A stretch of 64,000 bases of DNA from Pseudobdellovibrionaceae bacterium (GCA_020635075.1 JACKAM010000003.1:434001-498000), one strand, 5' to 3'. Positions 27,667 through 36,962 are shown, counted from the stretch's first letter. Translations and numbers: made by a program. The notes: generated from the sequence alone by a model not told the origin.

Positions 27667-28371
27667 TTATTTATAATTGGAGATCAGAAACTTCACTCCA
27701 TCCTTAAATAAAACTTCTAGACGATCATTCTTATTGGCCAAAATATAGCCCCAACCCAACACCTTGTGCTGAATCGCTGTCTTTGCTTCATAGGTGCTCC
27801 TCATGCTATAGGGAGCCGCCTTAATGCTTTTTGCCCGACGATAAAGAGCCATCCACTTCTGAGTCATGCGACCCAGCTTTTCAATCGCCGCCATTTGCGA
27901 CTTGGTCATGCGCTTTTTGGTGGTCTTCTTCTTCGTCTTCTTTTCCCCTGGAGTCACCGGAGCCTTGGCCAATACCATCGGCTTCTGCGCTTCCGGCTTA
28001 GCAGCCTGACGACCGGCCAATTTTTTGGCCTTCTCAACGACCTTTTTAAGACTCTTTTCCTTAGCCTTACTGACGACCTCAGCGGCTGTTTTGACCTGAG
28101 CCTTGAGAGAATCCTCCTTAGGCTGAGTCAGCTTGGGCGCCTTCGTCATTTTAGCGGACTGCTTCGCCGCGGCTTTTTTTACCTCTGGCTTTTTCGCAGC
28201 TGCTTTCTTGGGAGCTACTTTTTTTGCTGCCTTTTTGCTGCTCGCTGCCTTTTTTACCGCTGGTTTCTTGCTGGCGGGCTTCTTTTTGGCAACTGCCTTT
28301 TTAGCAGTTTTTTTAGTAGTTTTCTTAGTAGTTTTCTTAGCTTGCGACTTTGCTTTCTTCTTTACGGCCAT
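27667..28371 (-). CDS. Histone-H1-like Lys/Ala-rich protein
   Basis: The protein is 234 aa from the ATG at 28371, preceded by AGGAG. The first 140 residues are repeats of Lys and Ala with Pro, Thr and Ser (AKKTTKK, AKKPEVKKAAAK), like the C-terminal tail of histone H1 and bacterial AlgP/Hc1-type proteins. Residues from about 150 form a more ordered segment (TKSQMAAIEKLGRMTQKWMALYRRAKSIKAA and KVLGWGYILANKNDRLEVLF; quoted in pieces) without a recognised domain. It probably condenses or organises DNA, or binds RNA. Placement next to infA may link it to growth state. The simple repeats make this gene prone to length change. Confidence 0.75.
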   Translation of the reverse strand: MAVKKKAKSQAKKTTKKTTKKTAKKAVAKKKPASKKPAVKKAASSKKAAKKVAPKKAAAKKPEVKKAAAKQSAKMTKAPKLTQPKEDSLKAQVKTAAEVVSKAKEKSLKKVVEKAKKLAGRQAAKPEAQKPMVLAKAPVTPGEKKTKKKTTKKRMTKSQMAAIEKLGRMTQKWMALYRRAKSIKAAPYSMRSTYEAKTAIQHKVLGWGYILANKNDRLEVLFKDGVKFLISNYK

Positions 28372-28554
28372 ATCTTCTCCTGACAAAACCCTGTTCTTCT
28401 ATCGCAAAATATACAAAATGGGTAGGCTCAAAAGGCATTAATGTAAGGGGAACAAGCGGAAATGACTGGATTAATGCCTTGTTTCAATGATTGTGGCCCC
28501 TCTCCTGTCCTTGATAGAGTCGCCGCTCCAATTAGCTCTATAATGGGGACTGAC

Positions 28555-29619
28555 ATGGCAACTCAACTAAATGAAATCTTAGAAAAATTTTCAGACCTCA
28601 TTGAGCTAAATCGCGGCTCAAATCAGGTGGAAATCACCCGATTGGGCCCTCCCGAGAGCCAAGATTCGAGTGAACTGGTGTTTCTCTTTGAGGAAGCTCA
28701 CCTAAAGAAAGCCGCACAAGGCCGAGGAGCGGCCCTGGTGGTTCCAAAAAAGGTGCTGAGCACCGCCCTGGAAATGGCCGGAGAGCGCCCCGTGCTCTCA
28801 TCTCCCAACCCCAAGTTGGCCATGGCTCTTATTGGAAAGGCCTTTTTTCCTCACCCCTACGCTAGGCCCGTTTATGGAGAGAAGGGGGTTCACCCCACCG
28901 CGATAGTCGATCCGACGGCCAGAATTCCCAATTCAGCCACTGTCGGTCCCTATGCTGTCATTGGGCGGGACGTGATCCTTGGCGAAAACGTCCTTATTGG
29001 ACCTCACTCAGTGGTTGAGGGAGGCACCACAATTGGCGATGGAACTCACCTTCATCCCGCTGTCTACGTGGCCTATGACACCCGCATCGGGAAAAACTGT
29101 GAGATTCTCCCTCACTCTAGCATTGGCTCCGAAGGCTACGGCTATGCCACGGATGACAAGGGTTCTCATCATCGAGTCACCCACTACGGAAGGGCTGTGC
29201 TAGAAGACAATGTGCACGTCGGCTCAGGTGTCTTTGTTGACCGAGGAACCTTCACGGATTCGGTAATCGGCGAGGGAACCAAGATCGACAACTACTGCCA
29301 CCTGGCCCACAACACCAGGACCGGGAAAAACTGCCAGATCACAGCCGGGTTGATCACTGCCGGGTCGGCCACTCTAGGCAACAACAATCGATTTGGTGGG
29401 CGCACCACCATTGCCGGCCACATCACCATCTGTGACGATGTTACGGCGGCCGGGGTTTCCACGATTCACGGAAATGTGACCAAACCAGGATTCTATGGTG
29501 GTTATCCTTTCGTCGAGCTCAAACATCATCTCAAAACTCTGGCCGTCTTCCCCCATCTGGTAGAAATGAGGAAAAATATGGCTAAGATCATGAAAAAGCT
29601 GGGCCTGACGGAAGAGTAA
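28555..29619 (+). CDS. LpxD-like UDP-3-O-acylglucosamine N-acyltransferase
   Basis: The protein is 354 aa from the ATG at 28555, preceded by GGGGA seven bases upstream; a longer frame from 28462 adds 31 residues not typical of the family. The N-terminal uridine-binding domain (about 1-100) precedes a long left-handed beta helix of hexapeptide repeats (PTARIPNSATVGPYAVIGRD and so on). The motif HLAHNTRTGKNC contains the catalytic His, as in LpxD. It should transfer a 3-hydroxyacyl chain in lipid A synthesis. It is not in the usual bamA-lpxD-fabZ-lpxA cluster, so it may be a second copy or a related sugar acyltransferase. Confidence 0.8.
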   Translation: MATQLNEILEKFSDLIELNRGSNQVEITRLGPPESQDSSELVFLFEEAHLKKAAQGRGAALVVPKKVLSTALEMAGERPVLSSPNPKLAMALIGKAFFPHPYARPVYGEKGVHPTAIVDPTARIPNSATVGPYAVIGRDVILGENVLIGPHSVVEGGTTIGDGTHLHPAVYVAYDTRIGKNCEILPHSSIGSEGYGYATDDKGSHHRVTHYGRAVLEDNVHVGSGVFVDRGTFTDSVIGEGTKIDNYCHLAHNTRTGKNCQITAGLITAGSATLGNNNRFGGRTTIAGHITICDDVTAAGVSTIHGNVTKPGFYGGYPFVELKHHLKTLAVFPHLVEMRKNMAKIMKKLGLTEE

Positions 29620-29657
29620 CTTCAAGGTAAAATGGGCATTAGAAAGTGAGATCCACA

Positions 29658-31181
29658 ATGAAGCGGTACTATGTCACCACCCCTCTTTATTATGTAAACG
29701 ACAAACCCCACATCGGCACCGCCTATAGCACCGTCATGGCCGACGTTCTCAATCGTTATCACCAGCTCTTTGGCGAAGAGACCTTTTTTATGACCGGCAC
29801 GGATGAGCACGGGCAAAAGTGCCAGCAGGCCGCCGATAAGAGGGGTATGGATCCACAGGCTCATTGCGATGATATGGTCCAAAACTTCAAGGCCGCCTGG
29901 AAAGATCTTGAGATTCAATACGACTTTTTCTTTCGCACGACGGACGCCTTCCACAAGCAGGCTGTCCAGTCTGTTCTTCAAGAGCTTTACGACAAGGGCG
30001 ATATTTACGAAGACACCTATGAGGGCTGGTATTGTGTCAGCGAGGAGATCTTCTACACCGAAAAAGAACTGGTGGACGGCAGGAGCCCGACCGGCAAAGA
30101 GGTACAGAGAATCACCGAGAAGAATTATTTCTTCAAAATGTCCAAGTACCAACAGCCCTTGATCGACCACATCGAGAAAAACCCAACTTTCATTATGCCC
30201 GAAAGTCGAAAAAATGAGGTGTTGGGATTTCTCCGTCAGCCCCTCAATGACTTGTGCATTAGTCGGCCCAAAAGCCGTTTGAGTTGGGGAATAGAAATTC
30301 CCTTTGACCGGGACTATGTCACTTACGTTTGGTTCGATGCCCTGCTTAACTATGCCACTGGCGTTGGTTATCGCCAGCCCGAACGCCAAGGAGAGTTTGA
30401 CAAGTGGTGGGTTGATGCCGGCGCGGTTCATTTGATTGGCAAAGACATCATCACCACTCATGCGGTGTATTGGACAACCATGCTCATGGCGACTGGTGTT
30501 CGCCTGCCCAAGACCATTTTCGCTCACGGGTGGATCCTAAACAAAGACAACGCAAAAATGAGTAAGTCTGCCGGCGAAGTGATCAACCCGCTGGACATCA
30601 GGGATTTAGTGGGAGTGGACGCCTTCCGCTATTTCCTGGTACGGGACATTCACTTTGGTAATGATGCCCCCTTTTCTCAGGATCTTGTGGTCGGTCGGGT
30701 AAATACCGATTTGGCTAACAACCTGGGCAATCTCCTCAGTCGATCGGCAAACCTGATTGGCAAGTACTTTGATGGAAAAGCTCCGGCAGGATCGGCAGAC
30801 GATGCCCTCACCAAGAAGGTCATTGAGACCGCTATCGCGACGGCTGATAAAGTGAAGACAGACATTGAACGCATGGCTCCCAGCTATGCCCTGGAACACG
30901 TGGTGAATCTTCTCAATGAAGCCAATAAATTCTTAGAAGAAAAGGCCCCCTGGAAACAGGCCAAGGAAGACGTGGCCGAAGCGGGCAAATCTCTTTACAC
31001 AGCCATCGAATGTCTGCGAATCGCGGCAATTTTGCTCCAGCCGGTAATGCCACTCAAAATGGCTGATCTTATGGAGCGCCTGGGAGTCGGCAATGCAGAC
31101 TTTGAGCAGGCAAAAAGATGGGGTGTCACCGCTGAAGGTACCGCTATTTCCAAGGGTGATGCCCTCTTTCCCCGGATTTAG
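29658..31181 (+). CDS. metG: Methionyl-tRNA synthetase
   Basis: This 507-aa class I synthetase starts MKRYYVTTPLYYVNDKPHIGT at the ATG at 29658 (HIGH-type signature KPHIGTAYS); a GTG at 29646 is less likely. The KMSKS loop is NAKMSKSAGEV (about 300). The anticodon-binding helical domain follows, ending in VTAEGTAISKGDALFPRI. It lacks the C-terminal EMAP-like tRNA-binding domain of longer MetRS forms. It charges tRNA-Met with methionine. Confidence 0.95.
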   Translation: MKRYYVTTPLYYVNDKPHIGTAYSTVMADVLNRYHQLFGEETFFMTGTDEHGQKCQQAADKRGMDPQAHCDDMVQNFKAAWKDLEIQYDFFFRTTDAFHKQAVQSVLQELYDKGDIYEDTYEGWYCVSEEIFYTEKELVDGRSPTGKEVQRITEKNYFFKMSKYQQPLIDHIEKNPTFIMPESRKNEVLGFLRQPLNDLCISRPKSRLSWGIEIPFDRDYVTYVWFDALLNYATGVGYRQPERQGEFDKWWVDAGAVHLIGKDIITTHAVYWTTMLMATGVRLPKTIFAHGWILNKDNAKMSKSAGEVINPLDIRDLVGVDAFRYFLVRDIHFGNDAPFSQDLVVGRVNTDLANNLGNLLSRSANLIGKYFDGKAPAGSADDALTKKVIETAIATADKVKTDIERMAPSYALEHVVNLLNEANKFLEEKAPWKQAKEDVAEAGKSLYTAIECLRIAAILLQPVMPLKMADLMERLGVGNADFEQAKRWGVTAEGTAISKGDALFPRI

Positions 31182-31267
31182 GTACCAAGTCCCTTTTTCG
31201 GAAGCACCGCAATCAAAAAGGGACTTGGTACCTAAAAAAAAGCCCGGCAATTTGCCAGGCTTTTTAA
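31181..31267. terminator. Bidirectional double hairpin between metG and hppA
   Basis: The first element is a perfect 18-bp inverted repeat, GGTACCAAGTCCCTTTTT (31181-31198) against 31215-31232, with a 16-base loop. Directly after it, AAAAAGCC-C-GGCA and its complement (31235-31265) form a second hairpin flanked by A and T runs, which can stop transcription from either side. metG and hppA converge here. Confidence 0.88.
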
Positions 31268-31303
31268 CTCACTCACCCCCACAAAGGGGATCAGGCACTC
31301 AAC

Positions 31304-33334
31304 TTACACAATCAAAGGCGCCAACAACAGGGCCACGATCGAGATCAACTTGATCAAAATATTCATTGAAGGACCAGTGGTATCTTTGAAGGGGTCACCC
31401 ACGGTGTCACCGATAACGGCAGCAGAGTGAGCATCACTTCCCTTTTTCTCTCCTGCAATGTCACCCTTCTCGATGTATTTCTTGGCATTATCCCAAGCTC
31501 CACCAGCATTGGACATCAACAAAGCCAGAATCACTCCAGTGAGAAGTGATCCCGCCAACAGGCCGCCCAATGCCGCTGGGCCAAGCAAAAATCCAACAGC
31601 TACCGGAGAAATGACTGCAACCAAACCAGGAGCCACCATCTCTTTAAGGGCTGCATTGGTGGAAATTTCCACACATCGGGCGGTGTCTGGTTTTCCCGTT
31701 CCCTGAAGCAAACCTGGAATTTCGCGGAATTGACGGCGGATTTCAGAGACCATCTCTCCAGCTGCTTTACCAACAGAAGTCATGGTCAAAGCCGCAGCAA
31801 TCAGTACAACCATTGCCCCCAACAGAAGTCCAATCACGACATTTGGATCAGTGATCTCCATTGGAATCGTGACTCCCGCGCCGCTGTGGAATTCAACAGC
31901 TTGCTTGTAGGCGACAAACAGGGCCAAAGCAGTCAAAGCAGCAGATCCAATAGCAAAGCCTTTGCCCATCGCTGCAGTTGTGTTGCCAATGGCATCCAGG
32001 CCATCCGTGATCTTGCGCACTTCAGGACCCAGGCCAGACATTTCAGAAATTCCACCAGCGTTATCAGCTACAGGGCCGTAGGCATCAATAGTCATGGTCA
32101 CACCAACGGTGGCCAACATGCCCACAGCAGCCATGGCAATTCCGTACAACCCGGCAAATTTGTAGGCCGTCATAATTGAAACTGCGATCAAGAATAGTGG
32201 AATCGCACAGCTTTGCAAACCAACTGCAACACCAGCAATTATGTTGGTGGCCGGGCCTGTTTTTGACGCCTCAGCGATGCGAAAGACTGGTTTGCTGGCT
32301 GTATAATACTCCGTTGCCTTACCAATTAATATTCCACAGATCGAGCCAGCCACAATCGCCCAGAATACTCCAAGACCAAAGCCAAAAGATTGAACCACGA
32401 CTCCTGTCACCACTAAAAACAGCACCGCCGCTGTAAACTCCGAAACGGCCAAAGCCTTTGCGGGATCCATTTTCTTAAAAAGATTCATACCCGCGATTCC
32501 GAAAAAGGACGCAAACAGACCAATCACAGATAGGCCCAAAGGAAGACCCATGAGCATTTCCTTGGTGGCACCATTAAAAAAGTTAGTCATCTCTGCCTGG
32601 GACATCGTTGTCGCAATGGTGATTGAAGCCACCATAGCACCGACATAAGATTCAAAAATGTCGGCTCCCATTCCGGCCACGTCACCCACGTTGTCACCAA
32701 CGTTATCGGCGATCACGCCAGGGTTGCGAGGGTCGTCTTCTGGAATTCCGGCTTCAACTTTGCCGACCAGGTCAGATCCGACATCAGCTGCCTTGGTAAA
32801 AATACCGCCACCGATGCGGGCAAAAAGGGCAATCGACGAGGCTCCCATTGAAAATCCTGAAATGATGGATGCCGCGTTGGTTTCACCATGAAAAATAAAA
32901 TAAAGGGAACCTAAGCCAACAAGTCCGAGACTGGCAACAGACAGACCCATAACCGCACCGCCATTAAAGGCGATTTGCAGAGCTGCTGACACTCCATGGT
33001 CTTTAGCTGCAGCTGCTGTTCTGACATTTCCCTTCGTCGCAGCACTCATGCCAATAAATCCAGCCAATGCGGAGGAGCAGGCACCGACGACAAAGGCCGC
33101 ACTAGTTTGCCAGCCAAACCCAAAGGCAAGAAGTCCCGCCACGATCACTACGAAGACGGCGAGTTTTGAATATTCAGCCTTCAAAAAGGTCATCGCACCC
33201 AAATGAATCTCTTCGCCGATGGCGACCATTTTTTCGTTACCTGCAGATTGACGCTTTAATCCCGCAAAAGTGACTGCGGCAAAGATCAATCCGACCACAC
33301 CTGCAACAGGCGCCAAGATCCCAATCTCGACCAT
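31304..33334 (-). CDS. hppA: Membrane-bound ion-pumping pyrophosphatase
   Basis: This 676-aa integral membrane protein has about 16 hydrophobic segments. The pyrophosphate site shows KAADVGSDLVGKVEAGIPEDDPRNP and DNVGDNVGDVAG (Asp/Asn-rich) together with a second Asp cluster near the end (IGDTVGDPFKDTTGPS). The motif GNTTAAMGKG has Ala at the position where K+-independent enzymes have Lys, which marks the K+-dependent class. It hydrolyses PPi to drive H+ or Na+ export; which ion cannot be decided by eye. A terminator lies just beyond its stop. Confidence 0.95.
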   Translation of the reverse strand: MVEIGILAPVAGVVGLIFAAVTFAGLKRQSAGNEKMVAIGEEIHLGAMTFLKAEYSKLAVFVVIVAGLLAFGFGWQTSAAFVVGACSSALAGFIGMSAATKGNVRTAAAAKDHGVSAALQIAFNGGAVMGLSVASLGLVGLGSLYFIFHGETNAASIISGFSMGASSIALFARIGGGIFTKAADVGSDLVGKVEAGIPEDDPRNPGVIADNVGDNVGDVAGMGADIFESYVGAMVASITIATTMSQAEMTNFFNGATKEMLMGLPLGLSVIGLFASFFGIAGMNLFKKMDPAKALAVSEFTAAVLFLVVTGVVVQSFGFGLGVFWAIVAGSICGILIGKATEYYTASKPVFRIAEASKTGPATNIIAGVAVGLQSCAIPLFLIAVSIMTAYKFAGLYGIAMAAVGMLATVGVTMTIDAYGPVADNAGGISEMSGLGPEVRKITDGLDAIGNTTAAMGKGFAIGSAALTALALFVAYKQAVEFHSGAGVTIPMEITDPNVVIGLLLGAMVVLIAAALTMTSVGKAAGEMVSEIRRQFREIPGLLQGTGKPDTARCVEISTNAALKEMVAPGLVAVISPVAVGFLLGPAALGGLLAGSLLTGVILALLMSNAGGAWDNAKKYIEKGDIAGEKKGSDAHSAAVIGDTVGDPFKDTTGPSMNILIKLISIVALLLAPLIV

Positions 33335-33555
33335 TCCTCGAACTCCTTGTAATCATTGATATTCTACTGTGACTGGAGCCACATTGAGTCACCCAAATGG
33401 GTGTAAAAGTCAACTCAAATGAGGCCTTTTTCTCACCAAGAGTCTCTTCCAGAAACGTGCCGCCGCGAAATGCAAAAAACCTGGCCAAGACGCCTTCACT
33501 GGTGTCATAAGTGTGTGTATTGAGCCAAAATTGGTTACTTTTTCAGGAGACTACC

Positions 33556-33924
33556 ATGAGCCAGCAATTTTACCTGATTCTCCATCTTATTGGCGTCCTT
33601 GTACTTTTCTACGCGCTTGGCGGACTTTCTCTCCATACGGTGACTGGTGGCACCCGCGAATTTCCTGAGCGACGCTGGGCCATGGTAATTCATGGAATCG
33701 GTATGATGCTGGTGCTCATCCCCGGGTTTGGTCTCCTCGCCAAAACAGGAATTACCTGGCCCTGGCCGGCCTGGGTATGGGGAAAGCTCGTGGCATGGCT
33801 TATGTTGGGACTCATCACCCGAGTTATCCTCAAAAAGATCAAATGGGCCCGAGCATTATTTTTTGTGGTTCTCGCCATTGGCGCCTGGGCCATTCTGATG
33901 GTTGAACTGAAACCCCTAGGCTGA
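33556..33924 (+). CDS. Small integral membrane protein of unknown function
   Basis: The protein is 122 aa from the ATG at 33556, preceded by AGGAG. Four hydrophobic segments are visible (about 6-26, 42-62, 70-88 and 95-115). Its arrangement, with a His near the first segment (LHLIGVLVLF) and another in MVIHGIGMMLVLIPGFGLL, resembles small quinol- or haem-associated membrane proteins (CopD/SirB-like), but no family is firmly recognised. Confidence 0.6.
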   Translation: MSQQFYLILHLIGVLVLFYALGGLSLHTVTGGTREFPERRWAMVIHGIGMMLVLIPGFGLLAKTGITWPWPAWVWGKLVAWLMLGLITRVILKKIKWARALFFVVLAIGAWAILMVELKPLG

Positions 33925-33951
33925 GGGTACAACATCACTTTAGTTTTCGGA

Positions 33952-35085
33952 TCAGCGGATATGGTACTCCAAAAAGCGGCAATCCAGATTACCGTTGTAA
34001 ACCCGGTGGCGCTTTTCGGCTTTAAGCTTGAGGGCTGCAGTTAGATCCTGATTTCCGGACAATAAGAACAGCTTCCAACCTTTGAACCCAACCTTAAGGG
34101 CGTGGGCCAGGTCTCTGTAGACGTCTTTGAGCTCTTCGGTAATCCCCAATCTCTCCCCGTAGGGCGGATTAACGATCACAATGCCAGGCACATTTCCCGG
34201 TGGTGGTTCAAGGGTCACAATTGGCGCCTTCTTGAGCGTGATAAAGTCGCTGACCCCAGCTCCCTCTGCGTTGGCCCGCGCCGCCCTCAATGCCATGCCG
34301 TCAATATCAAAACCGTAGATCTTCGAGGGGATGTTAGTGAACTCCTTGTCCATTGCCTCTTCCAAAACCGTCTTCCAGGCATCTTCCTGAAATCCCTTGA
34401 ACCCCTGGAAAGCAAAACGCTTGCGAAGCGTCCCTGGGGCGATATTAAGAGCCATCAACCCGGCTTCGATCAAAAAAGTTCCCGACCCACACATGGGATC
34501 CACCAAGGGACAATGACCATTCCATCCTGTCATACGAATCAAGCCGGCGGCCAGGTGTTCCCGAAGAGGGGCCATCACCGAACTTTTTCGGTAACCCCTC
34601 ATAGACAGGGTTGGTCCCGTGGTGTTGATCGAAACATTTACTTCGTTGCGGAACACCCTCACCACCACATCTAGAGCCGGGTTTTCCCGCTCCACATCGG
34701 GCCTCTGGCCATCACATTTATCGCGAAACTGATCAACAATAGCGTCTTTGATCTTCATCGCCACAAAGCGCTGATCCTGAAGAGCACTTTCCCTTACATG
34801 GGCATCAATACTTAAAGTCTGATCCGGCCGGATATACTTGGTGAAATCGTGCTTTTGAATGTTGTGATACAAATCCTCGGGCTTGTATGCAGGAAAATCC
34901 AACACCGGCAAAAGAATCTTAGTCGCCGTTCGCAAACAGAGGTTGGCCCGATAAGCGCCTTCCCAATTGGATTCAAAAAAGACCCCTGTGGCCTCTTTAT
35001 CCACAATCTTGAGGCCCATTTCCCGGATTTCATCCTCCAGGACATCCCTCAGTCCAAATGATGTCAGCGCTAAAAATTTTGCCAT
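33952..35085 (-). CDS. THUMP-domain RNA guanine-N2-methyltransferase (RlmL-type)
   Basis: The protein is 377 aa from the ATG at 35085 (MAKFLALTSFGL), preceded by GGGAG. An N-terminal ferredoxin-like/THUMP region (about 1-160, ending DVVVRVFRNEVNVSINTTG) leads to the methyltransferase: DPMCGSGTFLIEAG (motif I region, about 190), YGFDIDGMALRAA and the catalytic NPPYGER (about 305). This matches the N-terminal half of E. coli RlmL, which makes m2G in 23S rRNA; related enzymes act on tRNA. The RlmK half is not fused here. Confidence 0.88.
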   Translation of the reverse strand: MAKFLALTSFGLRDVLEDEIREMGLKIVDKEATGVFFESNWEGAYRANLCLRTATKILLPVLDFPAYKPEDLYHNIQKHDFTKYIRPDQTLSIDAHVRESALQDQRFVAMKIKDAIVDQFRDKCDGQRPDVERENPALDVVVRVFRNEVNVSINTTGPTLSMRGYRKSSVMAPLREHLAAGLIRMTGWNGHCPLVDPMCGSGTFLIEAGLMALNIAPGTLRKRFAFQGFKGFQEDAWKTVLEEAMDKEFTNIPSKIYGFDIDGMALRAARANAEGAGVSDFITLKKAPIVTLEPPPGNVPGIVIVNPPYGERLGITEELKDVYRDLAHALKVGFKGWKLFLLSGNQDLTAALKLKAEKRHRVYNGNLDCRFLEYHIR

Positions 35086-35157
35086 TTCCACTCCCTATAC
35101 GAGAACGACTGGAAAAGCAAAGAGTTGAATATCCGGAGGAAGGATTACAGGATTGGC

Positions 35158-35409
35158 TTATTCCTCGTCAGGCTCGTCTTCGACGTGTGGTTTGATTTTC
35201 AGAATTTCAGCCTGGATCGCCGATGCGTGAACCTTTTTGGTGGGAGATGTCAATCGCGACTGGATTTTCAAATCCTCTTCGTCTATGCCACCCGGGTACA
35301 GGCGGTTACGGGCCCGATTGCGAACCTCGTCCACCTCCATAATGGACTCACCCAAAGCCGGCAGATGACCGATCATCAAAATGACGATGAATGCGAATGC
35401 TTTAAACAC
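35158..35409 (-). CDS. Small secreted acidic protein, unknown function
   Basis: The protein is 83 aa starting at the GTG at 35409, with GGAGG seven bases upstream. A signal peptide (MFKAFAFIVILMIGHLPALG) is followed by a charged mature part that ends in EDEPDEE. No domain is recognised. It lies between the RlmL-type gene and a basic secreted protein on the same strand. Confidence 0.5.
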   Translation of the reverse strand: MFKAFAFIVILMIGHLPALGESIMEVDEVRNRARNRLYPGGIDEEDLKIQSRLTSPTKKVHASAIQAEILKIKPHVEDEPDEE

Positions 35410-35493
35410 GCCACAACCTCCGAAAACAGTCCACTCAGGCTAGCTGATTTCCCCGATGAGGGAAACTATTGGAACAGGGGTTCAATGTGAATG

Positions 35494-36072
35494 TTACTTT
35501 TTGGCGGGCTTCCGCTTGGTCTTTTTTGCCTTCGCAGGCCTTTTTTTGGCCGTCGCCTTCCCCTTTGCTGGCGCCTTCTTGCGTGGCGCAACCTTTCTCT
35601 TGGGAGGCTTTTTGCCTCTCTTAAGCTGCCCAGCCGGGAGGCGTTTACCTTTGCCTTTGGAACCTTTTGCCACCCTATTTTTGGCAGCCTCTCTCTTTTT
35701 GGCCAGCATTTCCGCTTTCTTCTTTGCCGCTTCTTTTCTGGCTTCGAGGAGATCTTCTTTTCTCCTCTTTGCCGCCTCTTCTCGGGCAATCTTCACCCTC
35801 TCCACTGGATCCGGCTCAAAGGGCTGCTGAACTTTTCCCTCGTAGCCGTCTAGCGCCTGGGGGGCGATCGGCGAGGCCTTCTCACCTTTTTTAAGAGTGA
35901 GATCGACCTCAGTTTCGACTTCCTGATTTTTCTCAATGCGATCTTTAACCGCCGCACGAATGAGATCGTCACCTTGTGCCCGGGGCACGGGTAGTAGAAA
36001 AGCCAGGCATACGAGAAGTTGCGTGACTTCCCGAATCCTGAGTCGAATGCAAAATCCAATAGATTCCATCAA
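35494..36072 (-). CDS. Exported Lys/Ala/Arg-rich protein
   Basis: The protein is 192 aa. A hydrophobic segment (VTQLLVCLAFLLPVPRAQG, about 15-33) looks like a signal peptide. After a short acidic piece comes a long basic coiled region (KIAREEAAKRRKEDLLEARK) and a final 60 residues of Lys, Pro, Ala and Arg repeats (KKAPAKGKATAKKRPAK). A histone-like tail on an exported protein is odd; it might bind nucleic acid or anionic polymers outside the cytoplasm. No family was recognised. The hydrophobic segment could alternatively be an anchor. Confidence 0.5.
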   Translation of the reverse strand: MMESIGFCIRLRIREVTQLLVCLAFLLPVPRAQGDDLIRAAVKDRIEKNQEVETEVDLTLKKGEKASPIAPQALDGYEGKVQQPFEPDPVERVKIAREEAAKRRKEDLLEARKEAAKKKAEMLAKKREAAKNRVAKGSKGKGKRLPAGQLKRGKKPPKRKVAPRKKAPAKGKATAKKRPAKAKKTKRKPAKK

Positions 36073-36129
36073 CTTCTATTCGGTCAATCTTGTGGGGAAC
36101 TTGCTAGACGAGAGACTGGGTCCGAAAAA

Positions 36130-36957
36130 TTAGTTGAGCCGCCGGTGACTCCCCTGCGGGATCTGGCGACGGACTTCCTGGATTCTTTGAGGATCGAGGC
36201 TCACACACAGAACTGAAGGGCTTTCCGCCTCAGCCAGGTCCCCTATCACCTCACCCCATGGTCCAATGGCGAGACTGTGCCCCCAAGTCTCCCGACTTTC
36301 GCCCTGTTGATTCTGATGGTGGCCACCCTGAGCCGGGGCCAGGACATAGGCCTGGTTTTCGATGGCACGAGCGCGTAGGAGAACTTCCCAATGCGCCCTC
36401 CCCGTTGGCACCAAAAAGGCGGCCGGAACGGTGATCAAATCGACCCCTTGCCGGGCGTACTGACCATACAACTCGGCAAATCGCAGGTCATAGCAAATAC
36501 TCAGTCCAATCTTCCAACCCTCAATTTCAAGGACCGCCCCATCACTCCCGCATTTGAAGTCGTCCGATTCGCGAACCGGAGGGACCCCCTCCACGTCCAC
36601 ATCGAAAAGGTGGATTTTGCGGTAGACTACTCGGAACTTTCCATCCTTGCTGAAGTGTAAGGTGGCATTCACGCACCTCCCATCTTCGCGTGTAGGAGTC
36701 GTCAGCAAAAGATCACAGGACTGCTCTCGGCAAAAGGTTTGAAGTCGCCCGACCACTGAGTCAGTCAACTCCAGGGCCTTAATCTCTCGCTGTCGATTAA
36801 GCCTCAAAAAGAGAGTATTCTCCGGAAGAACAATCAAGCGAACCCGCTGTTGGGCAACAGCCATTTGCAAACCCGCAAAAAGTTGAGCCTCGTTACTATC
36901 AGGACAATCTGTTGAGGTGAGTTGCACCAGGGCAACCCGCATTGGTTGTTGAGCCAT
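36130..36957 (-). CDS. Carbon-nitrogen hydrolase (nitrilase superfamily, Nit1-like)
   Basis: The protein is 275 aa with the Glu-Lys-Cys triad in place: VLPENT (Glu, about 50), YRKIHLFD (Lys, about 112) and SICYDLRF (Cys, about 151). The sequence around it resembles the Nit/deaminated-glutathione amidase branch (GGHHQNQQGESRETWGHSLAIGPWG). It likely hydrolyses a small amide in the cytoplasm. The gene lies five bases downstream of a small secreted-protein gene on the same strand. The exact substrate is inferred. Confidence 0.85.
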   Translation of the reverse strand: MAQQPMRVALVQLTSTDCPDSNEAQLFAGLQMAVAQQRVRLIVLPENTLFLRLNRQREIKALELTDSVVGRLQTFCREQSCDLLLTTPTREDGRCVNATLHFSKDGKFRVVYRKIHLFDVDVEGVPPVRESDDFKCGSDGAVLEIEGWKIGLSICYDLRFAELYGQYARQGVDLITVPAAFLVPTGRAHWEVLLRARAIENQAYVLAPAQGGHHQNQQGESRETWGHSLAIGPWGEVIGDLAEAESPSVLCVSLDPQRIQEVRRQIPQGSHRRLN

Positions 36958-36962
36958 GAATC

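Noticed and set aside
27766..28383. Plus-strand frame of 205 codons rich in Leu and Phe
   Set aside because: Antisense of the Lys/Ala-rich gene; such repeats always give long open frames on the other strand.
35491..35853. Plus-strand frame opposite the exported basic protein
   Set aside because: Leu/Phe/Arg-rich antisense of Lys/Ala codons, without a ribosome site.
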